A DNA stretch of 64,000 nt from the NCBI GenBank assembly GCA_963704595.1, contig OY969922.1, positions 3,844,001 through 3,908,000 of the forward strand, written 5' to 3'. This DNA is from Acuticoccus sp963704595 (lineage in GTDB: Bacteria > Pseudomonadota > Alphaproteobacteria > Rhizobiales > Amorphaceae). A program made the translations under genes and the position numbers. Each line of letters begins with the position of its first letter. Positions within the stretch are counted from its first letter, which is position 1. Positions 1-10,505 of this stretch are shown here, one piece after another. The notes under the pieces were generated by a model, which ran no database searches, was not told the DNA's origin, and was given only the letters and a program-made list of their open reading frames with translations.

Positions 1-1
1 C

Positions 2-376
2 GGCGAGAAACTCGCCCGCACCGCGATCGTGGAACGGGTGATGTGGCCGCGCGGCAGCCGGATCGACCAGGGCAACAGCACCGGGGCGACGCTTGTGGTC
101 TCGGCCGACCCCGCCAGCGCGCTGATGCTTCAGCATGTCGCACCGCAGGTGATCGAGCGCGCCAACCTCATCATCGGCTGGCCCGCCATTTCCCGCCTCA
201 GGGTGACGCAGGCGAACCGCCGGCCGCGCAAGCCCGCGCCGCCTCCGCGCCCCAAGGTGGACCCGGCCGCCGTCGCGCGCCTGTCGGAGACCATGCCCGA
301 CATTGCCGACACCGGCCTGCGCGATGCGCTCGCCCGCCTCGGCGCCGGGATCGAGCGCCGCCGCAACGAGCGCTGA
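2..376 (+). CDS. DUF721 (DciA-like) family protein, C-terminal part
   Basis: The reading frame is open from the left edge, so the N-terminus lies outside the window. The visible part has the DUF721 core: a hydrophobic strand (TLVVSADPASALMLQ), then a helix ending in N-x-x-I-G-W-P and a short basic strand (ISRLRVTQ), followed by a proline- and arginine-rich tail. DUF721 includes DciA, the helicase-loading protein of many bacteria without DnaC. In Alphaproteobacteria a DUF721 gene commonly precedes a dsbA-type gene and smc, exactly as here. The family call is good; the role in replication initiation is inferred from the family. Confidence 0.75.
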   Translation, partial: GEKLARTAIVERVMWPRGSRIDQGNSTGATLVVSADPASALMLQHVAPQVIERANLIIGWPAISRLRVTQANRRPRKPAPPPRPKVDPAAVARLSETMPDIADTGLRDALARLGAGIERRRNER

Positions 377-497
377 GCCGTCGCTGACGCAGAATTGACC
401 GCTCTGGCGGCCGCCTTACCGGGTCGTAAGGTGGCGTGCGGTTTATCGGCGGCCCGAAAAGACCCATAAGAGTTCAAACAACGATTTGGGGTTCCTC

Positions 498-1094
498 ATG
501 ATCAGCCGCCGCGCCTTTGCCGCGCTCGCCTTCGCGCTCTCACTTCCGCTCAGCTTCTCGGCCGCCTCCGCCGCCGAACCGCTGCCGGACAAGGTGCTGG
601 GCAGCGCTGACGCGCCCGTGACCATCGTCGAGTACGCCTCGATGACCTGCCCGCACTGCGCAGCGTTCCACACTGGCACGTTCCAGGAGCTGAAGACCGA
701 GTACATCGACACCGGGAAGGTGAAGTTCGTCCTGCGCGAATTCCCGTTCGACCCGCTTGCCGCGGCCGTGTTCATGCTCGCCCGCTGCTCCGACGACAAA
801 TATTACGACGTCGTCGACCTCTACTTCGAGCATCAGCAGGAATGGGCCGTCCAGGACGACCCGCTGCCGAAAATCCGTGGATTGGCGCGTCAGGCAGGGT
901 TCTCTGACGAGGCATTCCAGTCATGCTTAACAGATCAGAAACTCCTCGACGGCATCAATGCGGTCAAGGACAAGGGGTACGAGGAGATGGGTGTGCGTGC
1001 CACGCCCACGATCTTCATCGACGGTGAGAAGCTTGAAGGCTCCCGCGACATCGGCGCAATGCGCGCCATCATCGACCCGAAGCTGGGCAGCTAG
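498..1094 (+). CDS. DsbA-family periplasmic thiol:disulfide protein
   Basis: A 198-residue protein with an N-terminal Sec-type signal (basic MISRR, a hydrophobic stretch, probable cleavage at SAASA/AE near residue 20), so it should act in the periplasm. The redox motif CPHC sits near residue 50 in TCPHCAAFH, the same dipeptide as in DsbA, and the cis-proline loop appears as RATPTIFIDG. Such proteins introduce or rearrange disulfides in exported proteins. ATG at 498 is preferred over a TTG at 486 because it begins the signal peptide directly. It lies 51 bp before smc, a conserved alphaproteobacterial arrangement. It could equally be a DsbG/ScsC-like isomerase; sequence alone does not decide. 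Confidence 0.85.
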   Translation: MISRRAFAALAFALSLPLSFSAASAAEPLPDKVLGSADAPVTIVEYASMTCPHCAAFHTGTFQELKTEYIDTGKVKFVLREFPFDPLAAAVFMLARCSDDKYYDVVDLYFEHQQEWAVQDDPLPKIRGLARQAGFSDEAFQSCLTDQKLLDGINAVKDKGYEEMGVRATPTIFIDGEKLEGSRDIGAMRAIIDPKLGS

Positions 1095-1145
1095 TCCCGC
1101 CATCGCCGGGGTGCGCGCTGCCGCGCCCCGGTCCGGGCTGCTCTG

Positions 1146-4100
1146 ATGCAGTTCGACAAGCTCCGCCTCATCGGCTTCAAGTCGTTCTGCGAGCCGACCG
1201 ACGTCGTCATCGAAAAGGGGCTGACCGGCGTCGTCGGCCCCAACGGCTGCGGCAAGTCCAACCTCGTCGAGGCGCTGCGCTGGGCGATGGGCGAGGCGTC
1301 CTACAAGTCCGTCCGCGGCTCCTCGATGGACGACGTGATCTTCGCAGGGTCCGGCAAGCGCTCCACGCGCGACAAGGCCGAAGTCACCCTCTTCCTCGAC
1401 AATACCGACCGCAACGCCCCCGCCGACCTCAACAACGCCGACTATCTCGAAGTCTCGCGCACCATCACCCGCGCGCTGGGGTCGGACTACCGCGTCAACG
1501 GCAAGACGGTGCGCGCGCGGGACGTGCAGCTCCTGTTCGCCGATGCTGCCACCGGCTCGCGCTCGCCCTCCATGGTGCGGCAGGGGCAGGTCGCCGAGCT
1601 GATCGCCGCCAAGCCGACCGACCGGCGCAACGTCCTCGAAGAAGCCGCCGGCATCTCCGGCCTGCGCGCCCGCAAGCACGAGGCTTCGCTGAAGCTCAAC
1701 CAGGCCGAGGTGAACCTGTCGCGGGTCGACGACGTCGCCGGCGAGGTCGAGCGGCAGGTGGAGGCGCTGAAGCGCCAGGCCCGCGCCGCCAAGCGCTACA
1801 AGACCCTGTCCGCCGAGATCCGCACGCTGGAGGCCGCCGTCCATCACCTGAGGTGGGTGGAGGCGCGGCAGACCGCCAAGACGACGGCCGAGGCCCTCGC
1901 CGCCGCCCGCGCCGCGCTCGCCGAGGCCGCCGAGACGCAGACCCGCACCGCCACCGAGGAAGCTGCCGCAGGCTACGCGATGCCGGCGCTGCGCGAAGCC
2001 GAATCGGCCGCAGCCGCCGCCCGCGCCAGCCTTGCCGCCGAACTTGCCGCCCTCAACGAGAAGGACCGGCAGACCGAGGCCCGCCTCGCCGCGCTGAAGA
2101 AGAGCGTCGAGGCGCTGACCGCCGACCTCAAGCGCCAGGACGGCGCCGAGGCCGACGCCGCCAGCGCAGTCGCCCGCCTGAAGAGCGAGGAAGACCAGCT
2201 CGACCGCGCCAACGACGGCTGCGACGAGCGCGTCGAGATCCTGGAAGAGCAGGCGCATGGCGCTCGCCGAAGCCGCCGAGGAGGCCGACGCCGCCGCCCT
2301 CGCCGCCGTGGAGAAGGCCGCCGAGGTGCTCGCCGCCCGCGCCGCGTCCGACGCCGCCGAGAAGCGCGCCCGCGATGCCGTCCGCGTCGCCGAGGCCGAT
2401 GTCGCCCGCCTCACCCGCGAGCTTGCCGCCGCCCGCAACTCCGACGCGATGCGCAGCGCCGAAGCCGCCGCCGAGGCCCTCGCCGTGGCGGAAGACGCCG
2501 AGACGCAGGCCGCCGCGATGCAAATCGAGGCCGAAGCCGCCCTCGGGCCGCTGAAGACCGCCGAGGCGGAAACCCGCGAGGCCGCCGAGAGGCTGCGCGC
2601 CGAAATCTCCGGCCGCGACGCCGAGGCGAAGGCGCTCGCCCGCCTAACCGCCAGCGCAAGCTCCGGCGCGGACGCGGCGCTGGAGCGCTGCACCGTCGCG
2701 CCCGGCTACGAGGTCGCCTTCGCGATCGCGCTGGGCGACGACCTGTCGGCCCCCGTCAGCGACGACGCACCACTCCGATGGACGCAGAATGACGGCACGG
2801 ACCCCGCCCTCCCCGGCGGCGAGGTGCTGGCGGACAAGGTCGACGCCCCCGCCCCGCTCCGCCGCCGCCTCGCGCAGATCGCGGTGATCGACGCCGCCGA
2901 CGGCCCGGCGCTCCAGCCGCAGCTGAAGTCCGGCCAGCGGCTCGTCACCCGCGAGGGGGCGCTGTGGCGGTGGGACGGCTTCTGCCGCAACGCCGGCGCG
3001 CCGAGCGCCGCCGCCGAGCGCCTGTCGCAGAAGAACCGCCTCGCCGTGCTGGAAGGCGAGATCGAAACCCTGCGCGCCCGCAAGGAGACCGCGGACGCCG
3101 ACGCTGCTGCCGCCCGCGATGCCGCCCGCGCCGCCGTCGCGATGGAGACCGCCGCCCGGCAAGCCGTCGGCGCCGCGCGCACCAAACTCGTCGCCGCGCG
3201 CAAGACCGCCGCCGCCGCCGAAGCCGCCGCGCGCGATGCGGTGAACAAGGAAACCCGCCTCTCCGCCGCACTCGACACCGCGGTCGCCCGCGAGGCGGAG
3301 GCGACCGAGGCGCTGGAGCGCCACGCCGCCGAGGCGCCCCCCTCCGGCGAGAGCGAGATCGCCGCCCGCGACGCCGCCAAGGCCCGCTCCGCCGCCGCCG
3401 CGCGAAGCGGCCGCCAAGGCCGGCAACGCGATGGAGGCCGAGCGCCGCGCCGTGATCGGCCGGATGCGCCGGCTGGAGCGGATCGCCGCCGAACTGAGGG
3501 ACTGGCAGGCCCGCCTCGCCGGCGCCGGCCAGCACCGCAAGGACCTCTCCGCCCGTCTCGACGAGGCGGTCGCCGCCCGCGACGACCTCGCCGATGCGCC
3601 TTCGGAAACCGCGCTGGAGCGCCGCCGCCTCACCAGCGCGCTAGCGAAGGCCGAGGAGACGCTTCAGGCCACCGCCGGCGCCCGAGCCAGCGGTGAGGCG
3701 CGCGAGCGCGACGCCGTCGCAGCCGCCCGCCGCGCACTGGACGGCCTCAGCGCCGCCCGCGAGACCGCCGGCCGCGCCGAGGAGCGCGTCACCGCCGCCG
3801 CCGAACGCCTCCAGAAGGTCGAGGAGGACCTGCGCGACGTCCTCGACGTGGAGCCCCACCAGGCCGCCCGCCTCGCCGAACTCGCGCCCGACGCCCCGCT
3901 CCCTGACCTGCGCGACGCGGAATCCCGGCTCGACAAGCTCAAGATCGAACGCGAGCGGATCGGCGGCGTGAACCTGTGCGCCGAGGAGGAGCTTGCCGAG
4001 ATCGCCGAGCGTCAGGGCAACATGATGGCCGAGCGCAATGACCTCATCGCCGCCATCGAGAAGCTGCGCGAAGGGATCAAGACGCTCAACAAGGAGGCGC

Positions 4101-4585
4101 GCGGCCGTCTCCTCGCCTCCTTCGAGGAGGTCAACAGCCAGTTCCAGCGCCTGTTCACCCACCTCTTCGGCGGCGGCGAGGCCTCGCTCAAGCTGACCGA
4201 GGCGGAAGACCCGCTCGACGCCGGGCTCGACATCATCGCGCGCCCGCCCGGCAAGAAGCCTCAGGTCCTCTCGCTCCTCTCCGGCGGCGAGCAGACGCTG
4301 ACGGCGACCGCCCTCATCTTCGCGGTGTTCCTCACCAACCCCGCGCCGATCTGCGTCCTCGACGAGATCGACGCCCCGCTCGACGACGCCAACGTCGAGC
4401 GCTTCTGCGGCCTTCTCGAAGAGATGCGCCGCACCACCGACACGCGCTTCCTCGTCATCACCCACAACCCGATCACCATGTCGCGGATGGACCGCCTCTA
4501 CGGCGTGACGATGGTGGAGCGCGGCGTCTCGCAACTCGTCTCCGTCAGCCTGGCTGACGCCGAGGTGCTGGCCGAAAGCGCGTAG
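1146..4585 (+). CDS. smc: Chromosome segregation protein SMC (two apparent frameshifts)
   Basis: SMC is the ATPase arm of the bacterial condensin that organises and separates chromosomes. The N-terminal head has Walker A GPNGCGKSN (about residues 32-40). A long Ala/Glu/Arg-rich coiled coil with a central hinge follows. The C-terminal head carries the ABC signature LSGGEQ and Walker B ICVLDEIDAPLDDANVERF. The total span, about 1,146 codons, matches the family. The frame changes near 2250 and again near 3400; coiled-coil sequence continues without a break in the new frame each time, and both ATPase halves are intact, so base-call indels are more likely than gene death. No scpA or scpB is in the window. 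Confidence 0.93.
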
Positions 4586-4664
4586 CCGCCACAAGCGGCG
4601 CACCTGCCGCATTGGCGGCGCACCGTTCAGCCGCTATGTCCTTGACGGGTACGGGGGACGCGCG

Positions 4665-6168
4665 ATGACCAAGGCGATCGTAATCGGTTCAGGCTTCGGC
4701 GGGCTCGCGCTCGCGATCCGCCTGCAATCGGCAGGCATCGAGACGACCATCCTCGAAGCCCGCGACAAGCCGGGCGGCCGCGCCTACGTCTACGAGGACG
4801 ACGGCTTCACCTTCGACGCCGGCCCCACCGTCATCACCGATCCCGCCTGCCTCGCCGAACTCTTCGCCCTGTCGGGCCGCCGGATCGAGGATTACGTAAA
4901 CCTCGTCCCGATCAGCCCGTTCTATCAGCTCCGCTGGGAAGACGGCGACGTGTTCGACTACGTCAACGACCAGACCGAGCTCGACCGCCAGATCGCCGCC
5001 CGCAATCCGAAGGACGTCGACGGCTATCGCAAGTTCCTCGCCTACTCGGAGGAGCTCTACCACGAGGGCTACGAGAAGCTGGGCGCCGCCCCGTTCCTCG
5101 ACTTCAAGTCCATGATCCGCGTCGCGCCGCAGCTGATGCGCCTCCAGTCCTGGCGCACGCTCTATTCGCGCGTGGCGGACTTCATCGAGGATGATCACCT
5201 CCGGCAGGCGTTCTCGTTCCACACGCTTCTCGTCGGCGGCAACCCGTTCGCCACCAGCGCGATCTACGGGCTGATCCACGCGCTGGAGCGGCGCGGCGGG
5301 GTGTGGTTCGCGATGGGCGGCACCGGCGCGCTGATCGCAGGCATGGTGCGCCTGTTCGAGGATCTCGGCGGCACCATCCGCCTGGACGCCCCCGCCGAGC
5401 AGATCCTCACCACCGGCAACCGCGCCACCGGCGTGCGCGATCGCGGGCGAGACGCTTGCGGCCGACCTCGTCGCCAGCAACGCGGACGTGATGCACACCT
5501 ACAAGGCGCTTCTGTCTGACAACGCGCGCGGGCCGAAGGAGGCGACGCGGCTTGCCAAGAAGCGCTACTCCAACTCGCTGTTCGTCATCTATTTCGGCCT
5601 CGACCGGGAGGTACCGAACGGGCTCGAACACCACGTCATCCTCTTCGGGCCGCGGTACAAGGAGCTGATCGGCGAGATCTTCAAGGGTCCGGAGCTGGCG
5701 GAGGACTTCTCGCTCTACCTCCACGCCCCGTCGAAGACCGACCCCTCCCTCGCCCCGCCCGGCCAGTCCGCCTACTACGTGCTGGCGCCGGTGCCGCACC
5801 TCGGCGCCGCCGACATCGACTGGGCCGTCGAAGGCCCGAAATACCGCGACCGCATCCTCGCGTACCTGGAGGAGAAGGCGATCCCGCGGCTGCGCGAGAC
5901 GCTGGTGACCTCGCGGATCTTCACCCCGGCGGACTTCGAGACCGAGCTCAACGCGCACATGGGGTCGGCCTTCTCGCTGGAGCCGATCCTCACCCAGTCC
6001 GCCTACTTCCGCTGCCACAACCGGGACGACCAGATCTCGAACCTCTACCTCGTCGGCGCGGGGACGCATCCGGGCGCCGGCGTGCCGGGCGTGGTCGGAT
6101 CGGCGAAGGCGACCGCCGGGCTGGTGCTCGACGATTTCGGCCGTGCCGCGGCCGTCGCCGCGGAATAG
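4665..6168 (+). CDS. crtI: Phytoene desaturase CrtI (one apparent frameshift)
   Basis: CrtI is the FAD-dependent bacterial phytoene desaturase, converting phytoene to lycopene at the membrane. It begins with the dinucleotide-binding motif IGSGFGGLALAIRL and ends with the carotenoid-oxidoreductase signature GAGTHPGAGVPGVVGSAK. Length is about 500 residues, normal for CrtI. The frame shifts at about 5439: removing one G from CGCGATCGCG restores GVRIAGETLAADLV, which reads into the downstream frame, so a one-base insertion in the sequence is likely. It begins 79 bp after smc and is followed 4 bp later by crtB, so the two are probably cotranscribed. Confidence 0.93.
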
Positions 6169-6172
6169 GCAG

Positions 6173-7118
6173 GTGGCGGAGCAAGCGGTGGATGCCGCCT
6201 ACGCCCGCGAGGCGATCGCCCGCGGCTCGCGCAGCTTCGCAGCCGCCTCGCGGCTTCTTCCGCCCGGCGTCCGCGATGACGTGGCGAGGCTCTACGCCTG
6301 GTGCCGCCACGCCGACGACGTGATCGACGGGCAGGTCCTCGGCCACGGCGAGCAGCGGGTGGACGACCCCGCGGCGCGAACTCGCGACGCTGCGCGCCCG
6401 GACCGACGCCGCGCTCGCCGGCGAGACGAGCGGCGACCCGGTGTTCGACGGGTTCGGCGCCGTCGCCCGCGCGCACGGGATCACCCCGCGCCTCGCCCAC
6501 GACCTTCTCGACGGCTTCGCCCTCGACGTCGACGGCGCACGCTACGCCTCGATCGACGATCTCGCCCGCTACTGCTACGGCGTCGCGGGCTCCGTCGGCG
6601 TGATGATGGCACTGGTGATCGGCGTCGAGCGCACCGATGCCGACACGCTGGACCGCGCCTGCGACCTCGGCCTCGCCTTCCAGATGACCAACATCGCCCG
6701 CGACGTGATCGCCGACGCCGCGACGGGGCGCATCTACCTGCCGACCGACTGGCTGGCCGAGGTCGGCGTCGCTGCCGATCCCGAGGCTGTCGCCGCGCCG
6801 GAGAACCGCGCCGCGGTGTGGCAGGTGGCCGAGCGGCTGGTGCGGGCGGGCGACGCCTACTACCGCAGCGCCGAGGTGGGGGTCGCGCGCCTGCCGTTCC
6901 GGACCGCTTGGGCGATCGCGTCGGCGGGCCGGGTCTACCGTGCGATCGGGCTGCGCCGCCGCATGGCGGGGCCGGAGGGGCTCGCCCTGCGCGCCTCCAC
7001 CACCGGCGGCGAGAAGGCGCGGATCATCGCCGCCGCCGCCATCGGGGCCGCGCGCGGCGAGCGGCCGGGCCTTGCCTACGACCGCACGGGGCTCTGGCAG
7101 CGCCCGCCCCGGCCCTAG
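6173..7118 (+). CDS. crtB: Phytoene synthase CrtB (one apparent frameshift)
   Basis: CrtB condenses two geranylgeranyl diphosphates into phytoene, the first committed step of C40 carotenoid synthesis. It has both Asp-rich substrate/metal motifs: HADDVIDG in the N-terminal part and NIARDVIADAATGRIYLP in the C-terminal part. A GTG at 6173, 4 bp after the crtI stop, is the likely start and gives the usual N-terminus (AREAIARGSRSFAAASRLLP). The frame moves at about 6370, after GEQRVDDPAA; normal synthase sequence resumes at FDGFGAVARAHGI. The stop is two bases from the stop of crtZ on the other strand, so the genes converge. Confidence 0.92.
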
Positions 7119-7119
7119 A

Positions 7120-7632
7120 CTATTCGGCAGGCGTCGTCGTGGCGGCGGCGCGCTCGCGGCGGGAGCGAACCGAGGCGTTGGCCTTCAGCCGCGCCTTGAG
7201 GTCCGTCAGCGGCGGCGCGTAGAGGAAGCCGAACGAGACGCAGCCGTCCCGCCCTTCCACCGCGTGGTGCATCTTGTGGGCCTGCACCAGCCGCTTGAGG
7301 TAGCCCTGGCGGGGCACCCAGCGGAACGGCCAGCGGTGATGCACCAGACCGTCGTGAACGATGAAGTAGAGGACGCCGTAGACCATCAGCCCGATGCCGA
7401 TCTGCCTGAGCGGCCAGACGCCGGCCATGCCGAAGGTGATGAGCGCGCCGGACAGGATCGAGAAAACCACCGCGTAGAGGTCGTTCTTCTCGAGCGCGCC
7501 CTCTGTCTCCTCGTGGTGGGACTTGTGCCAGCCCCAGCCGAGCGGCCCGTGCATCACCCAACGGTGCGTGGCGTAGGCGACGCCTTCCATGGTCGCGACG
7601 GTGGCGACCACGATCAGAATGTTGAGAAGCAT
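7120..7632 (-). CDS. crtZ: Beta-carotene 3-hydroxylase CrtZ
   Basis: A 170-residue membrane di-iron hydroxylase that adds 3-hydroxyl groups to the beta rings of carotene or canthaxanthin. The four histidine clusters of the fatty-acid-hydroxylase superfamily are all visible: HRWVMHG, HKSHHE, HDGLVHHRW and HKMHHA, with hydrophobic helices between them. The start ATG has a strong Shine-Dalgarno (GGGAGG, 7 bases upstream). It is the second gene of a leftward pair with crtW, 37 bp apart. With CrtW it is expected to give astaxanthin or its intermediates. Confidence 0.93.
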   Translation of the reverse strand: MLLNILIVVATVATMEGVAYATHRWVMHGPLGWGWHKSHHEETEGALEKNDLYAVVFSILSGALITFGMAGVWPLRQIGIGLMVYGVLYFIVHDGLVHHRWPFRWVPRQGYLKRLVQAHKMHHAVEGRDGCVSFGFLYAPPLTDLKARLKANASVRSRRERAAATTTPAE

Positions 7633-7669
7633 CGTTCGCCCTCCCGAAAGGCTCTGGGGTTGTGCGCCA

Positions 7670-8461
7670 TCACGCCTTCAGCCGCGCCGGCGCGACGCTC
7701 GCCTCGGCGCGCTCCTTCCGGATCGCGGGGAGACGCCACCACGGCACGGTCGGCGCCAGATGATGTTCGTGATGATAACCGAAATGAAAGCAGGTCAGTA
7801 GGGAGACGAGCCAGGGAAAATCGTTGGTGCGCGAGCGGTGGTCGTCCGCGAACGCGTCGTCCTCGTGCCGGTGCGGCAGATAGGTGCCGAAGTAGAAGAG
7901 CTGCAGCGCCGAAAGGATTGCCGGCAGCGCGAAGAATGCCAGGAGATACGGCACGAACGGGCGCAGCACCGCGACGTAGAGCACCATCGCGACACCGAGC
8001 GTGAGGAACTGCCGCCAGCCGAAATAGTGCTTCATGAACCGGGCGAACCACGGCCAGAAGGCGTGCGGATCGTCGGGGTTGTAGTCCGGGTCGTCGGCGG
8101 TGCCGGGGCGGCGGTGGTGCCTGTGATGGTCGACCAGCAGCCGGTCATAGGAGAACCCGGCATAGAGGAACAGCGTCAGCCGGCCGACATTGCGGTTGAT
8201 GAACGGCCGCCCCGGCGCCAGCGAGCCATGCATGCAGTCGTGCGCGATGATGAAGAGCCCGACGCACAGCCACGTCTGGAACGCGATCATCGCCACGGGC
8301 GCCGCCAAGGGAAGCGCATCCCAGTCGATGAGGAAGATGGCGGAGACGTGTGCGACAAGCCATGCGCCGACGACCGCGGCCGCCAGCGCGAGCCCGATCG
8401 CGGCCTGCCGGTCGCGGGCCAGCTTGCGCTCGGCGAGTGGTTCCCGGGTCATTTGTTGCAT
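7670..8461 (-). CDS. crtW: Beta-carotene 4-ketolase CrtW
   Basis: A 263-residue integral membrane di-iron ketolase that adds 4-keto groups to beta-ionone rings. The His motifs typical of CrtW are present: HDCMHGSL, HHRHHRRPGTADDPD and FHFGYHHEHH near the C-terminus, separated by hydrophobic segments. Length fits the family (about 240-265). A second in-frame ATG three codons downstream (8452) could be the true start. It is divergent from crtY with only about 70 bp between the two starts, so the two promoters share that interval. CrtW plus CrtZ in one cluster implies astaxanthin-type ketocarotenoids. Confidence 0.93.
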   Translation of the reverse strand: MQQMTREPLAERKLARDRQAAIGLALAAAVVGAWLVAHVSAIFLIDWDALPLAAPVAMIAFQTWLCVGLFIIAHDCMHGSLAPGRPFINRNVGRLTLFLYAGFSYDRLLVDHHRHHRRPGTADDPDYNPDDPHAFWPWFARFMKHYFGWRQFLTLGVAMVLYVAVLRPFVPYLLAFFALPAILSALQLFYFGTYLPHRHEDDAFADDHRSRTNDFPWLVSLLTCFHFGYHHEHHLAPTVPWWRLPAIRKERAEASVAPARLKA

Positions 8462-8532
8462 CGCGGCGGCATACTCTGTGCTTCTTGTCTCTTATGCCCC
8501 ATATAACGCGCCATGGGCACATGGGCAGTGAG

Positions 8533-9702
8533 ATGAGGGAACGACTGATCATCGCAGGGGGCGGCCTTTCGGGCGTCCTCACTGCCATGGCGTTCGCGCG
8601 CGCCCGGCCCGACGTGGACCTCACAGTGGTCGAGGCCGGCGACCGGCTCGGCGGCGACCACACGTGGAGCTTCTACGCCACCGACCTCGATGCCGCGGCC
8701 GCGGCGCTGGTGGAACCCTTCATCGCGCACCGGTGGGACGGGTACGAGACGCGCTTCCGCCGCTTCTCCCGCACATTCTCCACCGGCTACCGCTCCGTCA
8801 CGTCGGACCGGCTGCACGACGTCGCGATGGCAGAGCTCGGCGACCGGGTCCGCCTCGGCACCAAGGTCGCGTCGATCGACGGCAGCGGCGTCACCCTCGG
8901 CGACGGCACGCGGCTCCAGGCCGATGCGGTGTTCGACGCGCGCGGCGCCCGGCGGCTCGACGGCGTGGTCCTGCGCTGGCAGAAATTCCTCGGCCGCGAG
9001 GTGCGCCTTTCCGAGCCGCACGGGCTGACGCATCCCACCATCATGGATGCGAACGTGCCGCAGGTGGACGGCTACCGCTTCGTCTACCTCCTCCCGTTCA
9101 CCGCCGACACGCTCCTGATCGAGGACACCTACTACAGCGAGGGCGCCGCGGTGGACGCGGGCGCCCTCCGCGGCCGGATCGACGACTACGCCGCCGCCCG
9201 TGGCTGGACCATCACCGAGACGATCCGCGAGGAGCGCGGCGCGCTGCCGCTCCTCCTGTCGGGCGACTTCCCGGTGATGTGGAAGGGGGCGGCGCCGCGC
9301 GGCGGTGCGGTCCCGCTCGGCCTTCGCGCTGGGCTCTTCCACCCCGTGACCGGCTATTCCCTGCCCGCATCGGCCCGGACCGCGGTTGCGCTCGCCAGCC
9401 ACAGCGGCCCGCTGACCACGGACCGGCTGCGCGCCGCGGTCGAGGCGATCGCGAAGAAGCATTTTGCGCGGTCGGGGTTCGACCGGCTTCTCAACCGGCT
9501 CCTGTTCCTTGCCGGCGAGCCGCAGGACAGGCACCTCGTGCTGGAGCGCTTCCACAAGCTGCCGCAGCCCCTGATCGAGCGCTTCTACGCAGGGCGCCTG
9601 CCGCGCGCCTATCAGCTGCGGATTCTCGTCGGAAAGCCGCCTGTGCCGTTCTTCCGCGCCGTGCGCGTGGTGCCGGAAAGCGCGGCCCTGCAGCCGCGCT
9701 GA
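8533..9702 (+). CDS. crtY: Lycopene beta-cyclase CrtY
   Basis: CrtY cyclises both ends of lycopene to beta-carotene. The N-terminus shows the FAD/NAD-binding fold (LIIAGGGLSGVLTAMAF) and the CrtY-specific GGDHTWSFY; further on are the conserved YLLPFTADTLLIEDTYY and ERGALPLLLSGDF, then GYSLPASARTAVALA. About 389 residues, typical. The frame is open upstream, with ATG codons at 8521 and 8533; 8533 is chosen because GGGCAG lies at suitable spacing and the Rossmann strand follows at once. The stop lies 7 bp from that of dapB on the opposite strand. Confidence 0.92.
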   Translation: MRERLIIAGGGLSGVLTAMAFARARPDVDLTVVEAGDRLGGDHTWSFYATDLDAAAAALVEPFIAHRWDGYETRFRRFSRTFSTGYRSVTSDRLHDVAMAELGDRVRLGTKVASIDGSGVTLGDGTRLQADAVFDARGARRLDGVVLRWQKFLGREVRLSEPHGLTHPTIMDANVPQVDGYRFVYLLPFTADTLLIEDTYYSEGAAVDAGALRGRIDDYAAARGWTITETIREERGALPLLLSGDFPVMWKGAAPRGGAVPLGLRAGLFHPVTGYSLPASARTAVALASHSGPLTTDRLRAAVEAIAKKHFARSGFDRLLNRLLFLAGEPQDRHLVLERFHKLPQPLIERFYAGRLPRAYQLRILVGKPPVPFFRAVRVVPESAALQPR

Positions 9703-9709
9703 CCGCGGT

Positions 9710-10505
9710 TCAGCCGATCCCCAGCACGTCTGCCATGTGTAGAGGCCGGGTCCGCGGCCGTCGGTCCACAGCGCTGCGGTGAGCGCGCCGCTCGCATAGA
9801 TCGTGCGGTCCTCGGCGCGGTGGCCGAGGGTGACGCGCTCCTTGTCGAGCGCGAGGATCACCTCGTGGTCGCCGATCACCGTGCCGCCGCGAAGCGTCGC
9901 GAAGCCGATGGTGCCGGCCTCCCGCGCGCCGGTGTGCCCCTCGCGGGACATGACGGCGTGGTCGGTGAGGTTGATGTCCCGCCCCTCCGCCGCCGCGTTG
10001 CCGAGGAGGAGCGCGGTGCCGGACGGCGCGTCCACCTTGCGGCGGTGGTGCATCTCCAGAACCTCGATGTCGGCATCCGGCAGCGCGCGCGCAGCCTGCC
10101 GCACCAGCGCCGCGAGGAGGTTCACGCCCAGCGACATGTTGCCGGACTTCACGATCGCGATCCTCTCGCCGGCCCTGGCGAATGCCGCGTCTTCGTCCGC
10201 CGAGAAGCCGGTGGTGCCGACGATGTGGGCGACACCCATCTCCGCAAGCCGCGGCGACCAGCGCGGTGCGAGGCGGCGGGGCTGGTGAAGTCGAGCACCG
10301 CCGCGCAGCCTTCGAAGGCGGCGGCGTCGTCCGCGATGGCGACGCCGAGTTCGCCGACGCCTGCGAGCGTGCCGGCATCGGCGCCGATTCCCTCGCCGCC
10401 GGCGCGCTCGGTGGCGGCGCCGAGGGTCATCCCCTCATGGGCATGGACGGCCGCGACGAGGACGCGCCCCATCCGGCCGGCCGCACCGACGACGCCGACC
10501 CGCAT
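9710..10505 (-). CDS. dapB: 4-hydroxy-tetrahydrodipicolinate reductase DapB (frameshifted)
   Basis: DapB reduces hydroxy-tetrahydrodipicolinate with NAD(P)H in the diaminopimelate/lysine pathway. It starts MRVGVVGAAGRMGR (nucleotide loop), has the catalytic EMHHRRKVDAPSGTA and closes with the typical MADVLGIG. The frame is disturbed around 10240-10270, between VLDFTSPAAS and MGVAHIVGTTGFS (apparently two small shifts), and again near 9735, where one base missing in an ACCATGG-like context displaces the last residues. All family blocks survive, so these look like sequence errors. Its ATG overlaps the stop of the DUF1330 gene by one base (TGATG), suggesting translational coupling in a mutS-DUF1330-dapB operon. 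Confidence 0.88.

Noticed and set aside
927..2693. Long open frame on the minus strand opposite smc
   Set aside because: Composition is that of an antisense shadow of a G+C-rich coding strand (Ala/Arg/Ser runs, low motif content); smc motifs on the plus strand explain the region.
8449..10239. A 596-codon minus-strand frame spanning dapB and the antisense of crtY
   Set aside because: Only the first part is real DapB sequence; the rest is read-through opposite crtY caused by a missing base before the dapB stop.
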